A stretch of 64,000 bases of DNA, from contig NZ_LGLV01000018.1 in NCBI RefSeq assembly GCF_001687365.1, positions 62,001-126,000 of the forward strand, given 5' to 3'. The notes beneath the pieces are model-generated. The model was not told where the DNA came from, did no database searches, and saw only the letters and a program-made list of their open reading frames with translations. Below are positions 1-11,483 of this stretch, piece after piece. The translations under genes and the position numbers were made by a program. The stretch comes from Pararhizobium polonicum. GTDB taxonomy: Bacteria > Pseudomonadota > Alphaproteobacteria > Rhizobiales > Rhizobiaceae. Each line of letters begins with the position of its first letter. Position 1 is the stretch's first letter.

Positions 1-366
1 GGTGGTGAGGAACGCGCCATCCAGATGGATGGCGAGCATCTTCTTCCAGTCGGAAAAGGCATAATCCTCGATCTTGTTGACGATCTGGATGCCCGCATTG
101 GAGACGAGAACATCCACCCGGCCCCATTTTGCAACGACAGCGGCGACACCGGTGTTGACGGCTTCCTCGCTGGTGACATCCATGGCAATGCCGATGGCTT
201 CCCCCGGTCCCATCGCCGTCAGATCCTTGGCCGTCGCTTCGGCGGCGTCGAGTTTCAGGTCGGCAATGGCGACCTTGGCACCTTCGGAGACATATTTCTT
301 GGCGATCGCCAGGCCGATGCCGCTGGCCGAGCCGGTGACGATGCAGACCTTGTCCTTGAGTTTCAT
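1..366 (-). CDS. bdhA: 3-hydroxybutyrate dehydrogenase (partial, C-terminus outside window)
   Basis: Short-chain dehydrogenase/reductase that interconverts (R)-3-hydroxybutyrate and acetoacetate with NAD in the cytoplasm, a step of PHB and ketone-body use. The visible 122 residues begin [18 protein letters not shown], which contains the Rossmann TGxxxGxG motif, followed later by the NAG motif in VSNAGIQIV. The rest of the gene, including the YxxxK active site, lies beyond the left edge. It is the last visible gene of a patatin-adc-bdhA operon, 12 nt after adc. The substrate call rests on family resemblance plus the acetoacetate decarboxylase neighbour; another SDR specificity cannot be excluded from half a protein. 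Confidence 0.88.
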   Translation of the reverse strand, partial: MKLKDKVCIVTGSASGIGLAIAKKYVSEGAKVAIADLKLDAAEATAKDLTAMGPGEAIGIAMDVTSEEAVNTGVAAVVAKWGRVDVLVSNAGIQIVNKIEDYAFSDWKKMLAIHLDGAFLTT

Positions 367-378
367 GGTTTTTACTCC

Positions 379-1119
379 CTATTTTGCAAGATAATCATGG
401 ACCACTTCGCCGAGGCCCAGCGTCAGGTCGGAGAGAATGTGGACGGCGGATTTGACTTCGAGCACCGGCAGGTCGGCAACCGGCGCCAGCGCATGCGGAA
501 ACAGCGCCAGAGCGCCCGGCCCTTCCCAGGCGCCTTTCACCGTCAGGTCCTCGAGATAGTAGCGCACCAATTCGCAGATGCGCGGCGTGCAATCGACATG
601 CGGAATGATCTTCAGCATGAAATTCGGCTGTTTCAGGCTTTCGAGGATTTTCGCCGTGTCGAGCGTGCGGTGCTTGAAGCCCATGGTCGCGGTGGCAACC
701 CGCTGGCCGCCATAGTCGAGCGTGCCGACCAGCGCATCCTTGACCGCATGCAAGGACGGGTCGGCGAGCTTCTTCGGGAACCCCCAGATTTCACGGCCGC
801 CGGCGATCGGCGCGTCGTCGTTGAGATACATGGAATGCACGTAGCCGCCATGCACGCCCTCATAGGTGACCGGGATCACCTGGCCGGATTCGGTATAGTC
901 GCCGAAACCGGTGGAATCCGGCATGCGGATGAATTCGTATTTGACCAGCGGCTCGTCGAATTGCAGCGGCTCGGGCACCACCCGGCGAAGCGCTTCCGGA
1001 TCGGTGCGGTAGGTGATGATCATATATTCACGGTTGACGAACCGGTATGGCCCCGGCGGATAGGACGGGCTGGTCAGCGGCATGGCGAAGGCATTGCGGA
1101 TCACATCATCGATTTTCAT
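379..1119 (-). CDS. adc: acetoacetate decarboxylase
   Basis: A 246-residue member of the acetoacetate decarboxylase family, which converts acetoacetate to acetone and CO2 through a lysine Schiff base. The motif [11 protein letters not shown] (residues 107-117) holds the expected adjacent lysines K116 and K117. The ATG at 1119 is chosen because it overlaps the stop of the upstream patatin gene as ATGA, which suggests translational coupling; a longer reading from 1197 would run far into that gene. It sits between patatin and bdhA, so the operon acts on the acetoacetate/3-hydroxybutyrate pool. Rhizobial members may have substrates other than acetoacetate; the family call is firm, the substrate less so. 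Confidence 0.88.
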   Translation of the reverse strand: MKIDDVIRNAFAMPLTSPSYPPGPYRFVNREYMIITYRTDPEALRRVVPEPLQFDEPLVKYEFIRMPDSTGFGDYTESGQVIPVTYEGVHGGYVHSMYLNDDAPIAGGREIWGFPKKLADPSLHAVKDALVGTLDYGGQRVATATMGFKHRTLDTAKILESLKQPNFMLKIIPHVDCTPRICELVRYYLEDLTVKGAWEGPGALALFPHALAPVADLPVLEVKSAVHILSDLTLGLGEVVHDYLAK

Positions 1120-2264
1120 GATTTTTTCCCACGCAGGCGTTTCTCGGCAAGATCGAAGACCCCGATGCCGTTGGTCGGACGGGTGCGATTCAGCCAATCG
1201 GGGTGATTCAGCGTCTCGACCACATCGTCGTGCCCGGCCTTCCAGTGTTCCTCCACTGACAGCCGGGAAAACTCATAGTCCTTGGATCCGCTTTCATAAG
1301 CGGCATGACGGTAGATCAGATGCACCATGGTGACGGCGCAGTCATTGCCGATCTTTTCGAGAAGCCGCGCGTCGGGATCGTCCTTCAGCTCATCCGGTAG
1401 TTTTTCCATCAGCCGCTTGGCGGCCATGCGAATGGTCTGCAGCTTGCGGAACTGGTCGGTGTTCAAACGCGTGCGGCTGGAAAAGCGGATTTCCTTTTCC
1501 CGGGCCTCGACATCGAACAGGTCCTTGGGCAACTGGCCCCGCGCGCTGAACAGGTCGACCTGGAAGATGCAGAGGTCAGCCTCCAGCTCCTCGCCGCCGA
1601 GGATCCGCTGCAGCGGCGTGTTGGACACGATGCCGCCATCCCAATAATAGCGGCCATCGATCTCGATCGGCGCAAAGCCGGGCGGCAGGGCGCCGGAGGC
1701 CGCCACATGCTTGGTCGTGAAATCGCAATGCCGGTTGTCGAAATAATTGAAATTGCCGTTCACCACATCGACCGCCCCGAGGCTGAGGCGGATGGCGCCG
1801 GAATTGATCAGATCGAAATCGATGAGGCCGGCGAGCGTCTCCTGCAGCGGCGCCGTATCGTAAAGGCTGATCGCGGCCATCGGATCGCCAGGGATGTTCC
1901 ACGGCGCGAAGGCACGCGGCGTGAAGAAGCCGGGAACACCGGTCAAAGAGCCGAGAACGGCGGAGGATTCGTTGAACCACTTCCGCATCGCGTCGCCATT
2001 GCCGAGGAAATGTCCGGGAAGGCCGGAAGAGACGCGATGCCAGAAGGTTCGCAGATTGTCGATCCGGGCATCCACCGGGCTGCCGGCGATGATCGCCGAA
2101 TTGATGGCGCCGATGGAGATGCCGGCAAGCCAGTCGGGACGAATGCCCGCTTCGTGCAACGCCTCGTAGGCACCCGCCTGATAGGCGCCGAGAGCGCCGC
2201 CGCCCTGAAACACCAAGACGGTTTTCTCTGTCGGTACGGTTTTTTCGACCGGTATGCTGCTCAC
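1116..2264 (-). CDS. patatin-like phospholipase family protein (DUF3734 type)
   Basis: A 382-residue patatin-fold acyl hydrolase. The oxyanion loop [11 protein letters not shown] (residues 21-31), the nucleophile elbow GISIG with S50, and the DGG motif with D209 give the full Ser-Asp dyad. The C-terminal third matches the DUF3734 extension usual in proteobacterial patatins of this type. It is the first gene of the operon with adc and bdhA and overlaps adc by ATGA. The context suggests a role in storage-lipid or PHB metabolism, for example as a granule-associated lipase or depolymerase, but that is inference. No signal peptide is seen, so it is probably cytoplasmic or granule-bound. Confidence 0.87.
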   Translation of the reverse strand: MSSIPVEKTVPTEKTVLVFQGGGALGAYQAGAYEALHEAGIRPDWLAGISIGAINSAIIAGSPVDARIDNLRTFWHRVSSGLPGHFLGNGDAMRKWFNESSAVLGSLTGVPGFFTPRAFAPWNIPGDPMAAISLYDTAPLQETLAGLIDFDLINSGAIRLSLGAVDVVNGNFNYFDNRHCDFTTKHVAASGALPPGFAPIEIDGRYYWDGGIVSNTPLQRILGGEELEADLCIFQVDLFSARGQLPKDLFDVEAREKEIRFSSRTRLNTDQFRKLQTIRMAAKRLMEKLPDELKDDPDARLLEKIGNDCAVTMVHLIYRHAAYESGSKDYEFSRLSVEEHWKAGHDDVVETLNHPDWLNRTRPTNGIGVFDLAEKRLRGKKS

Positions 2265-2454
2265 GGAGTGCTTTCCTCTGAATTGCTGCGATGCAAATGG
2301 AAAACGCCCTGGAGATTAACGGGTTCCGCACCGGCAGATTAAGTTTTGGTAATCCGGAAAGGCAATTGGGAAGGAAATCTTTTATTCGATTCAGATACTT
2401 GCGTTCTGCACGCTGCGTTGCCCCTCCATCGGGAAGCTGGATGATAATTCAGCA

Positions 2455-2469
2455 TTGTGCACTGCGCAA
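2455..2469. promoter_or_regulatory. palindromic operator candidate upstream of patatin-adc-bdhA (PhaR/AniA-like)
   Basis: The sequence TTGTGCACTGCGCAA is an inverted repeat, TTGTGCA-C-TGCGCAA with one mismatch, lying 190 nt upstream of the patatin start. A near-identical palindrome precedes the phasin gene at 52572-52586, and a related core precedes acetoacetyl-CoA synthetase. A second imperfect core, TGCGTTGCC, is at 2414-2422. Sharing among three PHB-related loci points to one regulator, most likely PhaR/AniA; this is inference. Confidence 0.5.
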
Positions 2470-2496
2470 TGCAACAGAATGTGACGGCACGGCTTG

Positions 2497-2916
2497 TCAA
2501 CCCGCGGCGATATGAACGGCGAAAAGCACCCACAACATGACATTCAAGACGAACCCACTCACGAACAGACGCTGACGGAACTTCAGCCGGTTCGAGGTGA
2601 CATGCACATAGGCATGCGCAAAGCGGCTCAAAACAAAGAGCCAGGCGACCGCGAGCACGGCATGGTTCACGCCGGCGGTCAGATAAAACAGAATGCAGAC
2701 GAAAAAGAAAAGCACGGGCAGTTCGAACTGGTTGATCAGACTGTGGGCGACAGTTGCGCTGGGCTCAGGTTCGATGGCCGGAATGCAATAGTCCTGCAAT
2801 TTGGCAAGACCGGCGCGCACGGCGCGAGAGCGGCGCTTCAACATCAGAATATAGACGGCATGGATCAGGGCAACCTGTGCGATGACAGGCCAGAAGATCG
2901 CAGTCGATGTGGACAT
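2497..2916 (-). CDS. MAPEG family membrane protein
   Basis: A 139-residue protein with about four hydrophobic segments, in the size range and pattern of the MAPEG family (membrane-associated proteins in eicosanoid and glutathione metabolism). An N-terminal helix is followed by a basic loop (KRRSRAVRAGLAK) and by NQFELPVLFF, a hallmark region of bacterial MAPEG proteins. The ATG at 2916 is chosen because GGAG lies five bases upstream; the longer reading from 2940 has no such site. It is a single gene between the patatin promoter region and guaB. The bacterial function is unknown; glutathione-dependent activity is possible but not shown by the sequence. Confidence 0.83.
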   Translation of the reverse strand: MSTSTAIFWPVIAQVALIHAVYILMLKRRSRAVRAGLAKLQDYCIPAIEPEPSATVAHSLINQFELPVLFFFVCILFYLTAGVNHAVLAVAWLFVLSRFAHAYVHVTSNRLKFRQRLFVSGFVLNVMLWVLFAVHIAAG

Positions 2917-2985
2917 GATCACTCCGTCGGTTCGAACCATCCAAGATGTATCGCCAACAGATTGGAAATCCAGAGCAGAGACAAG

Positions 2986-3015
2986 AAAGGCGGCGAAGAT
3001 GTCTCCGCCGCCTTT
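2986..3015 (-). terminator. hairpin terminator downstream of guaB
   Basis: A 10-bp stem, AAAGGCGGCG paired with CGCCGCCTTT, with a 9-nt loop lies 49 nt after the guaB stop. On the minus strand it is followed by TTTCTT; on the plus strand by TTTT, so it could act in both directions. Confidence 0.6.
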
Positions 3016-3063
3016 TCCATCAGAACTCCCATTGCCGCGCTGAAACGGCGCTGGGGAATGATC

Positions 3064-4880
<1,817 letters not shown>

Positions 4881-5092
4881 AGCGTCAGCGTGATGCTAAA
4901 TGGCAGATACCACATAGATCACATCCAAGTTCGAAGACAAAGCTGATGCCACAGTCGGGAAAGCTCATCTCCCCGATGCGCCGGCCGGCACGACGCCGCT
5001 GCTTCTGTCTTCGCCCCGGACAACTTTACCAAACCCGGTACGGGCTGCAAGCCACGGGACTAACCGGCAGGGCAGCACGTCGCGACGCCGTA

Positions 5093-6085
5093 TCAGAGTT
5101 CGAACTGGTAGGTTTCCGGCACGAAACGATAACCCTGATCCTGCTTCTCGATGAAGCCGACGGCTGGGAACGGCATGTGATAGCCGACGAAGGGCAGACG
5201 ATCGGTGGCGACCATATCGAAGACCTTTTTGCGGGCGGCGGCGGCCTTTGCCTTGTCCATGTCGAACTTCACCTCCCAGTCCGGCCGCTGCAGCGACAGC
5301 ACGAAATGGTTGGCGGTATCGGCTGTCAGAACCAGGCCCTTGCCATCCGATTCGACCTTGAACACCATATGGCCCGGCGAATGGCCGAAGGCTGCCATGG
5401 CGGTGATCCCCGGGACCACTTCTGCACCATCGCCGATGAACGTCATCTTTTCGGCAAGCGGCACGACATTCTTCAGCACGCCATTGTGTCCGCCCTCGGC
5501 CGGCGTTCCGACACGGGCCTCGTCCTTCCAGAAATCGAACTCCGTCTGGCCGGCAACATAGCGCGCATTCTTGAAGGCCGGAGCACCGCCCTCCATCAGC
5601 CCACCGATATGATCGCCGTGCATATGGGTGAGAACGACGATGCTGACCTGATCCGGCGCATAGCCCGCAGCAGATATTCCCTCCAGCAGATGACCGGCAC
5701 CAGCCGCCCGGCCGCCCTCACCCATGCCGGTATCGAACAGAATCACCTCGGAGCCGGTATCGATCAGCGTCGGCGAGAAGCCGTTGACGAATTTGTCGGT
5801 GGGCAGGAAATTTGCCGTGAGCAGATCGCGCACCGCTTCCGGCGTCTGGTTGGTCCCGAACGTTTCCTCGGGCTTCTCGCCGATCCGGATGCCGTCGCTG
5901 ATGACGGTGACGCCGAAATTGCCGATCTTGAAGCTGTTGGTCCTGCCTGCCGGTGATGCCATCGTGTCCGCTTTCGGTTCGCTCTGCGCAAAAGCAGCCC
6001 TGCTCATCAGGAACGGCGTCGCCAAAGCCCCGGCTGTTGCCGCTCCAAATAGGGTACGTCGGCTCAGGGGAATAGATGTCGTCAT
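5093..6085 (-). CDS. Tat-exported MBL-fold metallo-hydrolase
   Basis: A 330-residue metallo-beta-lactamase-fold hydrolase. The N-terminus carries a twin-arginine signal (SRRTLFGAATAGALA) ending near AFA-QS, so the protein should be exported folded to the periplasm. The zinc motif THMHGDHIGG gives H154, H156, D158 and H159; further ligands are likely the H in GHSPGHM and the D in LTADTANH. The start at 6085 is preferred because GGAGGG lies directly upstream; the ATG at 6097 overlaps that ribosome site. It is monocistronic. The substrate is unknown; relatives include lactonases and uncharacterised esterases. Confidence 0.86.
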   Translation of the reverse strand: MTTSIPLSRRTLFGAATAGALATPFLMSRAAFAQSEPKADTMASPAGRTNSFKIGNFGVTVISDGIRIGEKPEETFGTNQTPEAVRDLLTANFLPTDKFVNGFSPTLIDTGSEVILFDTGMGEGGRAAGAGHLLEGISAAGYAPDQVSIVVLTHMHGDHIGGLMEGGAPAFKNARYVAGQTEFDFWKDEARVGTPAEGGHNGVLKNVVPLAEKMTFIGDGAEVVPGITAMAAFGHSPGHMVFKVESDGKGLVLTADTANHFVLSLQRPDWEVKFDMDKAKAAAARKKVFDMVATDRLPFVGYHMPFPAVGFIEKQDQGYRFVPETYQFEL

Positions 6086-6275
6086 GCTGCCCTCCATTGT
6101 TTTTCAGGATTGGATCGCGGCGGCGTCCATCCGGCAAGGCAACATCTAGGGTCTTGACAGGAGATGCCCGCAGGACTCACAGGGATGTGATCGCAAGTTG
6201 AACGGGGCATGACGACTTTTGCCTCAAAAGTCCTATGTTCCCTTCGCTCCGCCCTACCGCGCAAGGCCACCCCAC

Positions 6276-7688
6276 ATGAACCGCATCGTCCCGATGATCC
6301 TCGCCGTCGCTCTGTTCATGGAGCAGATGGACTCCACCGTCATTGCCACATCGCTGCCGGCGATTGCCCATGATCTTGGTGTCGGGCCGATCACACTGAA
6401 GCTGGCGCTGACCGCCTACATGGTATCACTGGCGATCTTCATTCCACTCAGCGGCTGGATGGCCGACCGTTTCGGGGCCAAGCGTATCTTTCGCGCCGCC
6501 ATCCTTGTCTTCGTCTTCGGCTCGATCCTGTGCGCCGCATCCGACAGCGTGCTTGCCTTCGTCGTCTCCCGCTTCCTGCAGGGCATGGGCGGCGCGATGA
6601 TGACGCCGGTGGCGCGTCTCGTTCTCGTGCGCTCGACGCAGCGCAGCGAACTGGTCGGCGCCATGGCGCTTTTGACCATCCCGGCGCTGGTCGGGCCGCT
6701 GGCCGGCCCGCCGCTCGGCGGTTTCATCACCACCTATTTTTCCTGGCACTGGATCTTCCTGATCAACGTGCCGGTCGGCATTCTCGGCTATATCCTGTCG
6801 GGCATCTACCTGCCGGAGATCGTAAGCGCAGCGCCGCCGCCGATCGATATCAAGGGCTTCTTTCTCAGCGCCGTCGCCGCGTCGGGCGTCATGTTCGGGC
6901 TGTCGGTGATGAGCCTGCCGGCGTTGCCGCCGCAGATCGGCGCTGCTGCCGTCGTCATCGGCATTGTCTGCGGCGTCCTTTATGTCCGCCACGCGCGGCG
7001 CCATCCGGCCCCCCTGCTCGATCTCAACCTGTTCAAGGACAGCGCCTTCCGGGCCGCGGCCATCGGCGGCTCACTGTTCCGCATCTCGATCGGCGCCGTG
7101 CCCTTCCTGATGCCGCTGATGCTGCAGGTCGGTTTCGGCCTGACGCCGTTTCAATCCGGCATGATCACCTTCGTCGGCGCTGTCGGCGCACTGACGACCA
7201 AGTTCTTCGCCAAGCGCGTGCTGATCTTTGCCGGCTTCCGCACGACGCTGATCCTTGCCTGCATCGCCGGCACGATCCTGACCTTCGTCAACGGCCTGTT
7301 CACCCCGGCAACACCCTACGTCGTCATGATGTTCACTCTGCTGCTTGCAGGCTTTGCCCGGTCGTTCTTCTTCACCAGCGTCAATGCGCTGGCCTTCGCG
7401 GATCTGCCGGATTCGGACGCCAGCAAGGCAACCTCGATGAGCGCCGTGCTGCAGCAGATGAGCCTCGCCTTCGGCGTCGCCACGGCCGGCGCCATCCTCG
7501 AAATCGAGACGACGCTGACAGGATCGAAGCTGGAGCTGCAGGATTTTCAGATCGCCTTCATGCTGATCTCCGCCATCACGCTGACGGCGGTCATCCCGCT
7601 GATCCGTATGTCGAAAACGGCGGGATCCTCCGTTTCCGGACACAAAATGCGCACGGAAGATAAGGTCGAAACCATCCCCGTGAAATAG
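6276..7688 (+). CDS. MFS multidrug efflux transporter, DHA2 (14-TM) family
   Basis: A 470-residue inner-membrane proton-drug antiporter of the major facilitator superfamily. It opens with a helix containing MEQMDSTVIATSLPAI, the motif D1/D signature (LDxTIVNxALP type) of the DHA2 family. GWMADRFGAKRIF gives motif A, and MTPVARLVL lies near motif B/C. The length and hydrophobic profile fit 14 segments, like MdtD. The ATG at 6276 starts at the first membrane helix; the 19 extra residues of a longer reading look non-coding. There is no adjacent membrane-fusion protein, so it probably works without an EmrA partner. Confidence 0.88.
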   Translation: MNRIVPMILAVALFMEQMDSTVIATSLPAIAHDLGVGPITLKLALTAYMVSLAIFIPLSGWMADRFGAKRIFRAAILVFVFGSILCAASDSVLAFVVSRFLQGMGGAMMTPVARLVLVRSTQRSELVGAMALLTIPALVGPLAGPPLGGFITTYFSWHWIFLINVPVGILGYILSGIYLPEIVSAAPPPIDIKGFFLSAVAASGVMFGLSVMSLPALPPQIGAAAVVIGIVCGVLYVRHARRHPAPLLDLNLFKDSAFRAAAIGGSLFRISIGAVPFLMPLMLQVGFGLTPFQSGMITFVGAVGALTTKFFAKRVLIFAGFRTTLILACIAGTILTFVNGLFTPATPYVVMMFTLLLAGFARSFFFTSVNALAFADLPDSDASKATSMSAVLQQMSLAFGVATAGAILEIETTLTGSKLELQDFQIAFMLISAITLTAVIPLIRMSKTAGSSVSGHKMRTEDKVETIPVK

Positions 7689-7700
7689 CCGGCCGCGGCT

Positions 7701-8084
7701 TCACTCCGGCCGCTCGCAGACCGCCGAAAGCTTGTTGCCGTCGGGATCGCGGACATAGGCGGCGTAGAAATGGGCGTGAAACGGCCGCAGGCCCGGAGCG
7801 CCCTCGTCGATGCCGCCATGGGCAAGCGCTGCACGATGGAAAGCATCGACGGCAGCCCGGCTTTCGGCTTCAAGCGCCACCATCGAGCCGTTGCCGATCG
7901 TCGCGGCATTCCGGTCATGCGGCGTGACGACCCAGAGGCGGCAGCGGCTGTCGCTTTCGGCCGCATAACCGATCTCGACATCATCCTGCTTGCGGCGCTT
8001 CAGGCCGAGTGGGGCCAGCGCCGCATCGTAGAAATACTGGGCGCGGCTGAGATCGTTGCTGCCGATGGTGACGTAGAGCAGCAT
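7701..8084 (-). CDS. VOC (glyoxalase/bleomycin-resistance) family protein
   Basis: A 127-residue protein of the vicinal-oxygen-chelate fold, small enough to act as a homodimer. It starts MLLYVTIGSNDLSRAQYFYD, the usual first beta-alpha unit, and ends with YVRDPDGNKLSAVCE, the DPDGN signature with the C-terminal metal-ligand position. It lies convergent to the efflux gene and 3 nt after rlmE. Many rhizobial paralogues exist with no known substrate, so no specific reaction can be given. Confidence 0.85.
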   Translation of the reverse strand: MLLYVTIGSNDLSRAQYFYDAALAPLGLKRRKQDDVEIGYAAESDSRCRLWVVTPHDRNAATIGNGSMVALEAESRAAVDAFHRAALAHGGIDEGAPGLRPFHAHFYAAYVRDPDGNKLSAVCERPE

Positions 8085-8087
8085 CGC

Positions 8088-8867
8088 TTACTCGGCCTCG
8101 ACCGAATCCCGCTCATCGGCCACTTCCCTGTCGTCGATCTCGGTCCCGCTGTCATAGAGCGAAGCGGCACCCGGCTTGCGACCCTTGAAGCCCTTGGCGA
8201 GCAGGAACATCTCGACCGATTCGGCCCGCGAGGCCGCCGGCTTGACATGGATGACCTGTTTGAAATTCTGCTTCAGCAGCGTCAGAAGCTCACGCTCGGC
8301 GCCGCCCTGGAAGGTCTTGGCCAGGAAGTGCCCACCCTCGCCGAGAACGTCGATGGCGAAATAGGCGGCGACTTCGCACAGATGCATGGTGCGGATATGG
8401 TCGGTCTGGCGATGGCCCGTCGTCGGCGCTGCCATGTCGGAGAGCACCAGATCCGGCGTCCCGCCCAGCGCCGTCATCAGCTTTTCCGGTGCTGTCGGAT
8501 CGAGGAAATCGAGCTGCAGGATATGAACGCCCGCCAGCGGATCGAGCTCGAGAAAATCGATCGCCACCACCTTGGGATCGCTGTCGGTGGAGTTCGTCAC
8601 CTTGGCGGCGATCTGCGACCAGCTACCCGGGGCAGCGCCGAGATCGATGATGCGCTTGGCACCGGAGAGGATCTTGTGCTTCTCGTCGATCTCCAGGAGC
8701 TTGAACGCCGCGCGGGCGCGATAACCTTCGAGCTGGGCGCGCTGCACATAGGGATCGTTGATATGGCGCTCGATCCAGCGCCGCGACGACGCCTTGAGCT
8801 TGCCCTTCTTGACCTTCTGGCCAAGCTTGCGCCCGGTGCGGTTTCCGCCGATCGGGGGTTTGGTCAT
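8088..8867 (-). CDS. rlmE: 23S rRNA (uridine-2552-2'-O)-methyltransferase RlmE
   Basis: RlmE/FtsJ methylates U2552 of 23S rRNA during late 50S assembly, using S-adenosylmethionine. The 259-residue protein has the SAM motif [13 protein letters not shown] (residues 73-85) and the full K-D-K-E tetrad: K56, D144, K184, E216. The N-terminal 25 residues and the acidic C-terminal 30 residues are extensions over E. coli RlmE (about 209 residues). It overlaps the upstream ppx/gppA gene by ATGA, an arrangement that couples translation. Confidence 0.93.
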   Translation of the reverse strand: MTKPPIGGNRTGRKLGQKVKKGKLKASSRRWIERHINDPYVQRAQLEGYRARAAFKLLEIDEKHKILSGAKRIIDLGAAPGSWSQIAAKVTNSTDSDPKVVAIDFLELDPLAGVHILQLDFLDPTAPEKLMTALGGTPDLVLSDMAAPTTGHRQTDHIRTMHLCEVAAYFAIDVLGEGGHFLAKTFQGGAERELLTLLKQNFKQVIHVKPAASRAESVEMFLLAKGFKGRKPGAASLYDSGTEIDDREVADERDSVEAE

Positions 8868-10462
8868 TGCGTGTTTCCTTCGTGGGAACCGTATTGCGCC
8901 GGGCCGCGCCCATGCCGGCGCGCGCGGCCGCGCCGCCAGACGCCGTCATCGGCCATCATGTCGGTGAGAAGCCCTTCGCGCAAACCGCGATCGGCAACGC
9001 GCATGCGCTCCGACGGCCAGCGGCGGCGAATGGCTTCGAGAATGGCGCAGCCGGCCAGAACCAGATCGGCCCGGTCCGGCCCGATGCAGGGATTGGCGGC
9101 GCGGGCGGTGAAATCCCAGGACAACAGACGCGCCTGCATCGCAGACACCTCGTCGTCCGACAACCAGAGACCGTCGACCTTACGGCGATCATAGCGCGGC
9201 AGGTCGAGATGGACGCCGGCCAGCGTCGTGACCGTGCCGGAGGTGCCGATCAGATGGAAGCCGTTCTCGTCGCCGGGATTTTCCAGCGTGTGGATCGCCG
9301 GGCAATCGAAATTGTCCAGCATGCCCTGAACTTCCCGGACCATCGCCTCGAACCCCTGCGGCGTGACATCCTGACCGCCATGGCGCTCCGACAGCGTCAC
9401 GACGCCGACCGGCAGCGAGGTCCAGTGGGTGATATGGTTGGCAAGCCGGCTGGAGCGGTTGTCACCGATCTTGATGACGGCGATTTCCGACGAGCCGCCA
9501 CCGATATCAAACAGCACCACCGATTTGGTTTCGCGCCCGACCAGCGACGAGCAGCCGGAGACGGCAAGCCGCGCCTCGGTCTCGCGGTTGATGATCTCGA
9601 GTTCCAGCCCGGTTTCCTCAAGCACCCGCACGAGGAAAGCCTCGCCATTTTCGGCGGCGCGGGCCGCCTCCGTGGCAATCAGCCGGGTCTTGCGGATCTC
9701 GCGGGTCTTCAGCTTGGCGGCGCAGACCTTCAAGGCCTCGATCGATCGGTCCATCGCATCCTGCGACAGGCGGCCGGACGCACCGAGCCCCTCGCCGAGC
9801 CGGACGATCCGCGAAAACGCATCGACGACGCGAAACTGGCCGGGACGGGTCGGCTGCGCAATCAAAAGGCGGCAATTGTTGGTGCCGAGATCGAGCGCCG
9901 CATAGAGCGGCGAGCCCTGATCAAGACCATGCGAAAATGCCGGGCCATTGCCGCGCCGCTCATGGCCGTTATAGCCCGGCGCCGGCCGTTCGACCGTGGC
10001 GGCGCCAGAGGCCGCGGACGGCGGCCTGACAGTATCCGTGACGGGTCGCGGCTTGTCGCTGGTCGCCAGCGGACGGCCCTGCAGGCTGCGGCGCTGCCGG
10101 TGCTTCTTGCTGCGTTTCGGACTGGAATTGTCACCGCCGGGAACAGCGAGCGGCCGGGCAACAGAGGCATCGCCCACCGTGGCGGAAGCAACCGGTTGCT
10201 GTGCCTGGCCGGATTTGGAACGGCGCCTGCGCTTGCGTTTGCGCACCGGCTCGCCGGTGGCATCTGTCACTTCGGGACGCCGTGTTTCTCCGTTACCAAC
10301 GGAGGAACTGGCATTCGCAGAAGCATTGCGCGACGGTTTGCCCCGTCTGCGCTTGCCTTTGCCGGAACGGGGCGGTGACTGCCCGTCGTTGCGGCCTGCT
10401 GCCGACGCCCCGGAAACGGACGGCTGTTCGCCGTTGTCGGGGTCTCTCACGTGTCTGTCCAT
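8864..10462 (-). CDS. Ppx/GppA family phosphatase with basic N-terminal extension
   Basis: Exopolyphosphatase/guanosine-pentaphosphatase family enzyme (ASKHA fold) acting on polyphosphate or pppGpp. The catalytic domain starts near residue 187 with [16 protein letters not shown] (phosphate-1 motif) and continues with [13 protein letters not shown] (phosphate-2) and [12 protein letters not shown]. The total of 532 residues is long because the first 185 residues are low-complexity and rich in Arg, Lys, Ser and Pro, with clusters such as [10 protein letters not shown]. Such a tail could bind RNA or polyphosphate; this is inference. It is translationally coupled to rlmE. Which of the Ppx or GppA activities applies cannot be told from sequence. 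Confidence 0.88.
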   Translation of the reverse strand: MDRHVRDPDNGEQPSVSGASAAGRNDGQSPPRSGKGKRRRGKPSRNASANASSSVGNGETRRPEVTDATGEPVRKRKRRRRSKSGQAQQPVASATVGDASVARPLAVPGGDNSSPKRSKKHRQRRSLQGRPLATSDKPRPVTDTVRPPSAASGAATVERPAPGYNGHERRGNGPAFSHGLDQGSPLYAALDLGTNNCRLLIAQPTRPGQFRVVDAFSRIVRLGEGLGASGRLSQDAMDRSIEALKVCAAKLKTREIRKTRLIATEAARAAENGEAFLVRVLEETGLELEIINRETEARLAVSGCSSLVGRETKSVVLFDIGGGSSEIAVIKIGDNRSSRLANHITHWTSLPVGVVTLSERHGGQDVTPQGFEAMVREVQGMLDNFDCPAIHTLENPGDENGFHLIGTSGTVTTLAGVHLDLPRYDRRKVDGLWLSDDEVSAMQARLLSWDFTARAANPCIGPDRADLVLAGCAILEAIRRRWPSERMRVADRGLREGLLTDMMADDGVWRRGRARRHGRGPAQYGSHEGNTQ

Positions 10463-10707
10463 TGCGCCGCGCGGAACGATAGCCGCTCAAGGCGCTCTCT
10501 TGATTTTCGTTGGACTGACTTTACCAGTGCCGCCGCAAATCGCCAAATTCTTTTTGTACACCGTTCCGGCAGCCCCGGAATCCCGCGTCTGCGGGCATCG
10601 CGGAGGGATTTTGCCGGACACTGCGGATTTTTTGCCAAAATCTATTGCATCCGCTGATCTTTTGTTTATAAGCCCGCCTCACCGGCAGGGCATAGCCCTT
10701 GCAGTTT

Positions 10708-10781
10708 TGGGGAATAGGTTAACGGTAGACCCACGGACTCTGACTCCGTTAGTCCTGGTTCGAATCCAGGTTCCCCAGCCA
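10708..10781 (+). tRNA. tRNA-Gln (anticodon CTG)
   Basis: A complete cloverleaf. Acceptor TGGGGAA (10708-10714) pairs with TTCCCCA (10771-10777); the anticodon stem ACGGA/TCCGT encloses loop CTCTGAC with anticodon CTG at 10740-10742; the T arm contains GGTTCGAATCC; the discriminator base is G and CCA is encoded at 10779-10781. It stands alone between ppx/gppA and the small-ORF region. Confidence 0.96.
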
Positions 10782-10908
10782 AACTTTTTGTCAGTGAAAA
10801 ACACCCTAAAGAATCTGCTTACAAACAAGCGGAAAGTTTTTCCGAGCTGTATTTCCGTATCAATATGCGGATCGTAACTATTTGCCGTTTTGAATCAGAA
10901 ACCCCACC

Positions 10909-11064
10909 ATGGATTTCATATCTTGGCTTTTGGCACTGATCGGCATCGGTCGCAACCGTGCGATGCACCGCAGTGACCGACGCAACGAAATGGTTCGCTT
11001 AAACGCCGAAGTCGCCGGAGAGGTCGGACGTACTCTCGACATTCTGGCATTGGCTACGCCGTAG
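10909..11064 (+). CDS. small hypothetical protein (51 aa)
   Basis: A short frame reading MDFISWLLALIGIGRNRAMH at its start, with one hydrophobic N-terminal stretch followed by a charged helix-like segment. There is no convincing ribosome site upstream, and I do not recognise a family. The gap after tRNA-Gln would otherwise be empty. A minus-strand frame over the same bases looks less protein-like. Confidence 0.25.
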   Translation: MDFISWLLALIGIGRNRAMHRSDRRNEMVRLNAEVAGEVGRTLDILALATP

Positions 11065-11127
11065 CCTGACGCGCCTGGCGTCGTATAGCAACAACTGGCG
11101 TCGCCGATCTCAACACGCCTGATGCCC

Positions 11128-11316
11128 TCACACGCTTCCACGCATGCGCAGTGCCGCCTCGGGAACATGGCGGGATTTCTGTGGGGTTTTCTGCTTCCGG
11201 GCGGCGGTGTGAAGCAGGAGAGCCATTCCGCTCAACGACACCCCGTCGGCGCGCATCACCTGGCGGATCAGCGGATCGGTCAGGACATCGGCTATCGAAA
11301 GATCTTTGTAGGTCAT
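11128..11316 (-). CDS. small hypothetical protein (62 aa)
   Basis: Starts MTYKDLSIADVLTDPLIRQV and continues as an amphipathic helical protein with a basic tail. The ATG at 11316 has AAAGGGA eight bases upstream, better than the ATG at 11322, which lies almost on the ribosome site. The composition looks like a real small cytosolic protein; the pattern of short D-x-L-x-DPLIRQVM segments is one I associate with uncharacterised rhizobial proteins. No function can be assigned. Confidence 0.5.
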   Translation of the reverse strand: MTYKDLSIADVLTDPLIRQVMRADGVSLSGMALLLHTAARKQKTPQKSRHVPEAALRMRGSV

Positions 11317-11483
11317 GGTCATTTCCCTTTGATAGAGAGCCTGACAATAACCGGGGCAGTGAGCACTGCGATGACAAAAGCCGGACCAAAACAAGGCGGC
11401 TGGTTCCATTTTGTTGCGGAAGAATGGCGGGCTCTGCGGCGAGGCCACCCCACGCCTTCAACGGCAGTGGGGCACGCCGGTCT

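Noticed and set aside
4946..5956. A 336-codon plus-strand frame over the metallo-hydrolase
   Set aside because: Antisense to a gene with a Tat signal and HxHxDH motif.
6153..6181. CTTGAC-N17-CTCACA as a promoter for the efflux gene
   Set aside because: The -35 is perfect, but the -10 matches the CTATAT consensus in only two positions, so it is not listed as a feature.
11402..11407. GTTCC as a possible EcfG -35 for the small gene at 11128-11316
   Set aside because: No AAC/AA at the required 17-19 base distance.
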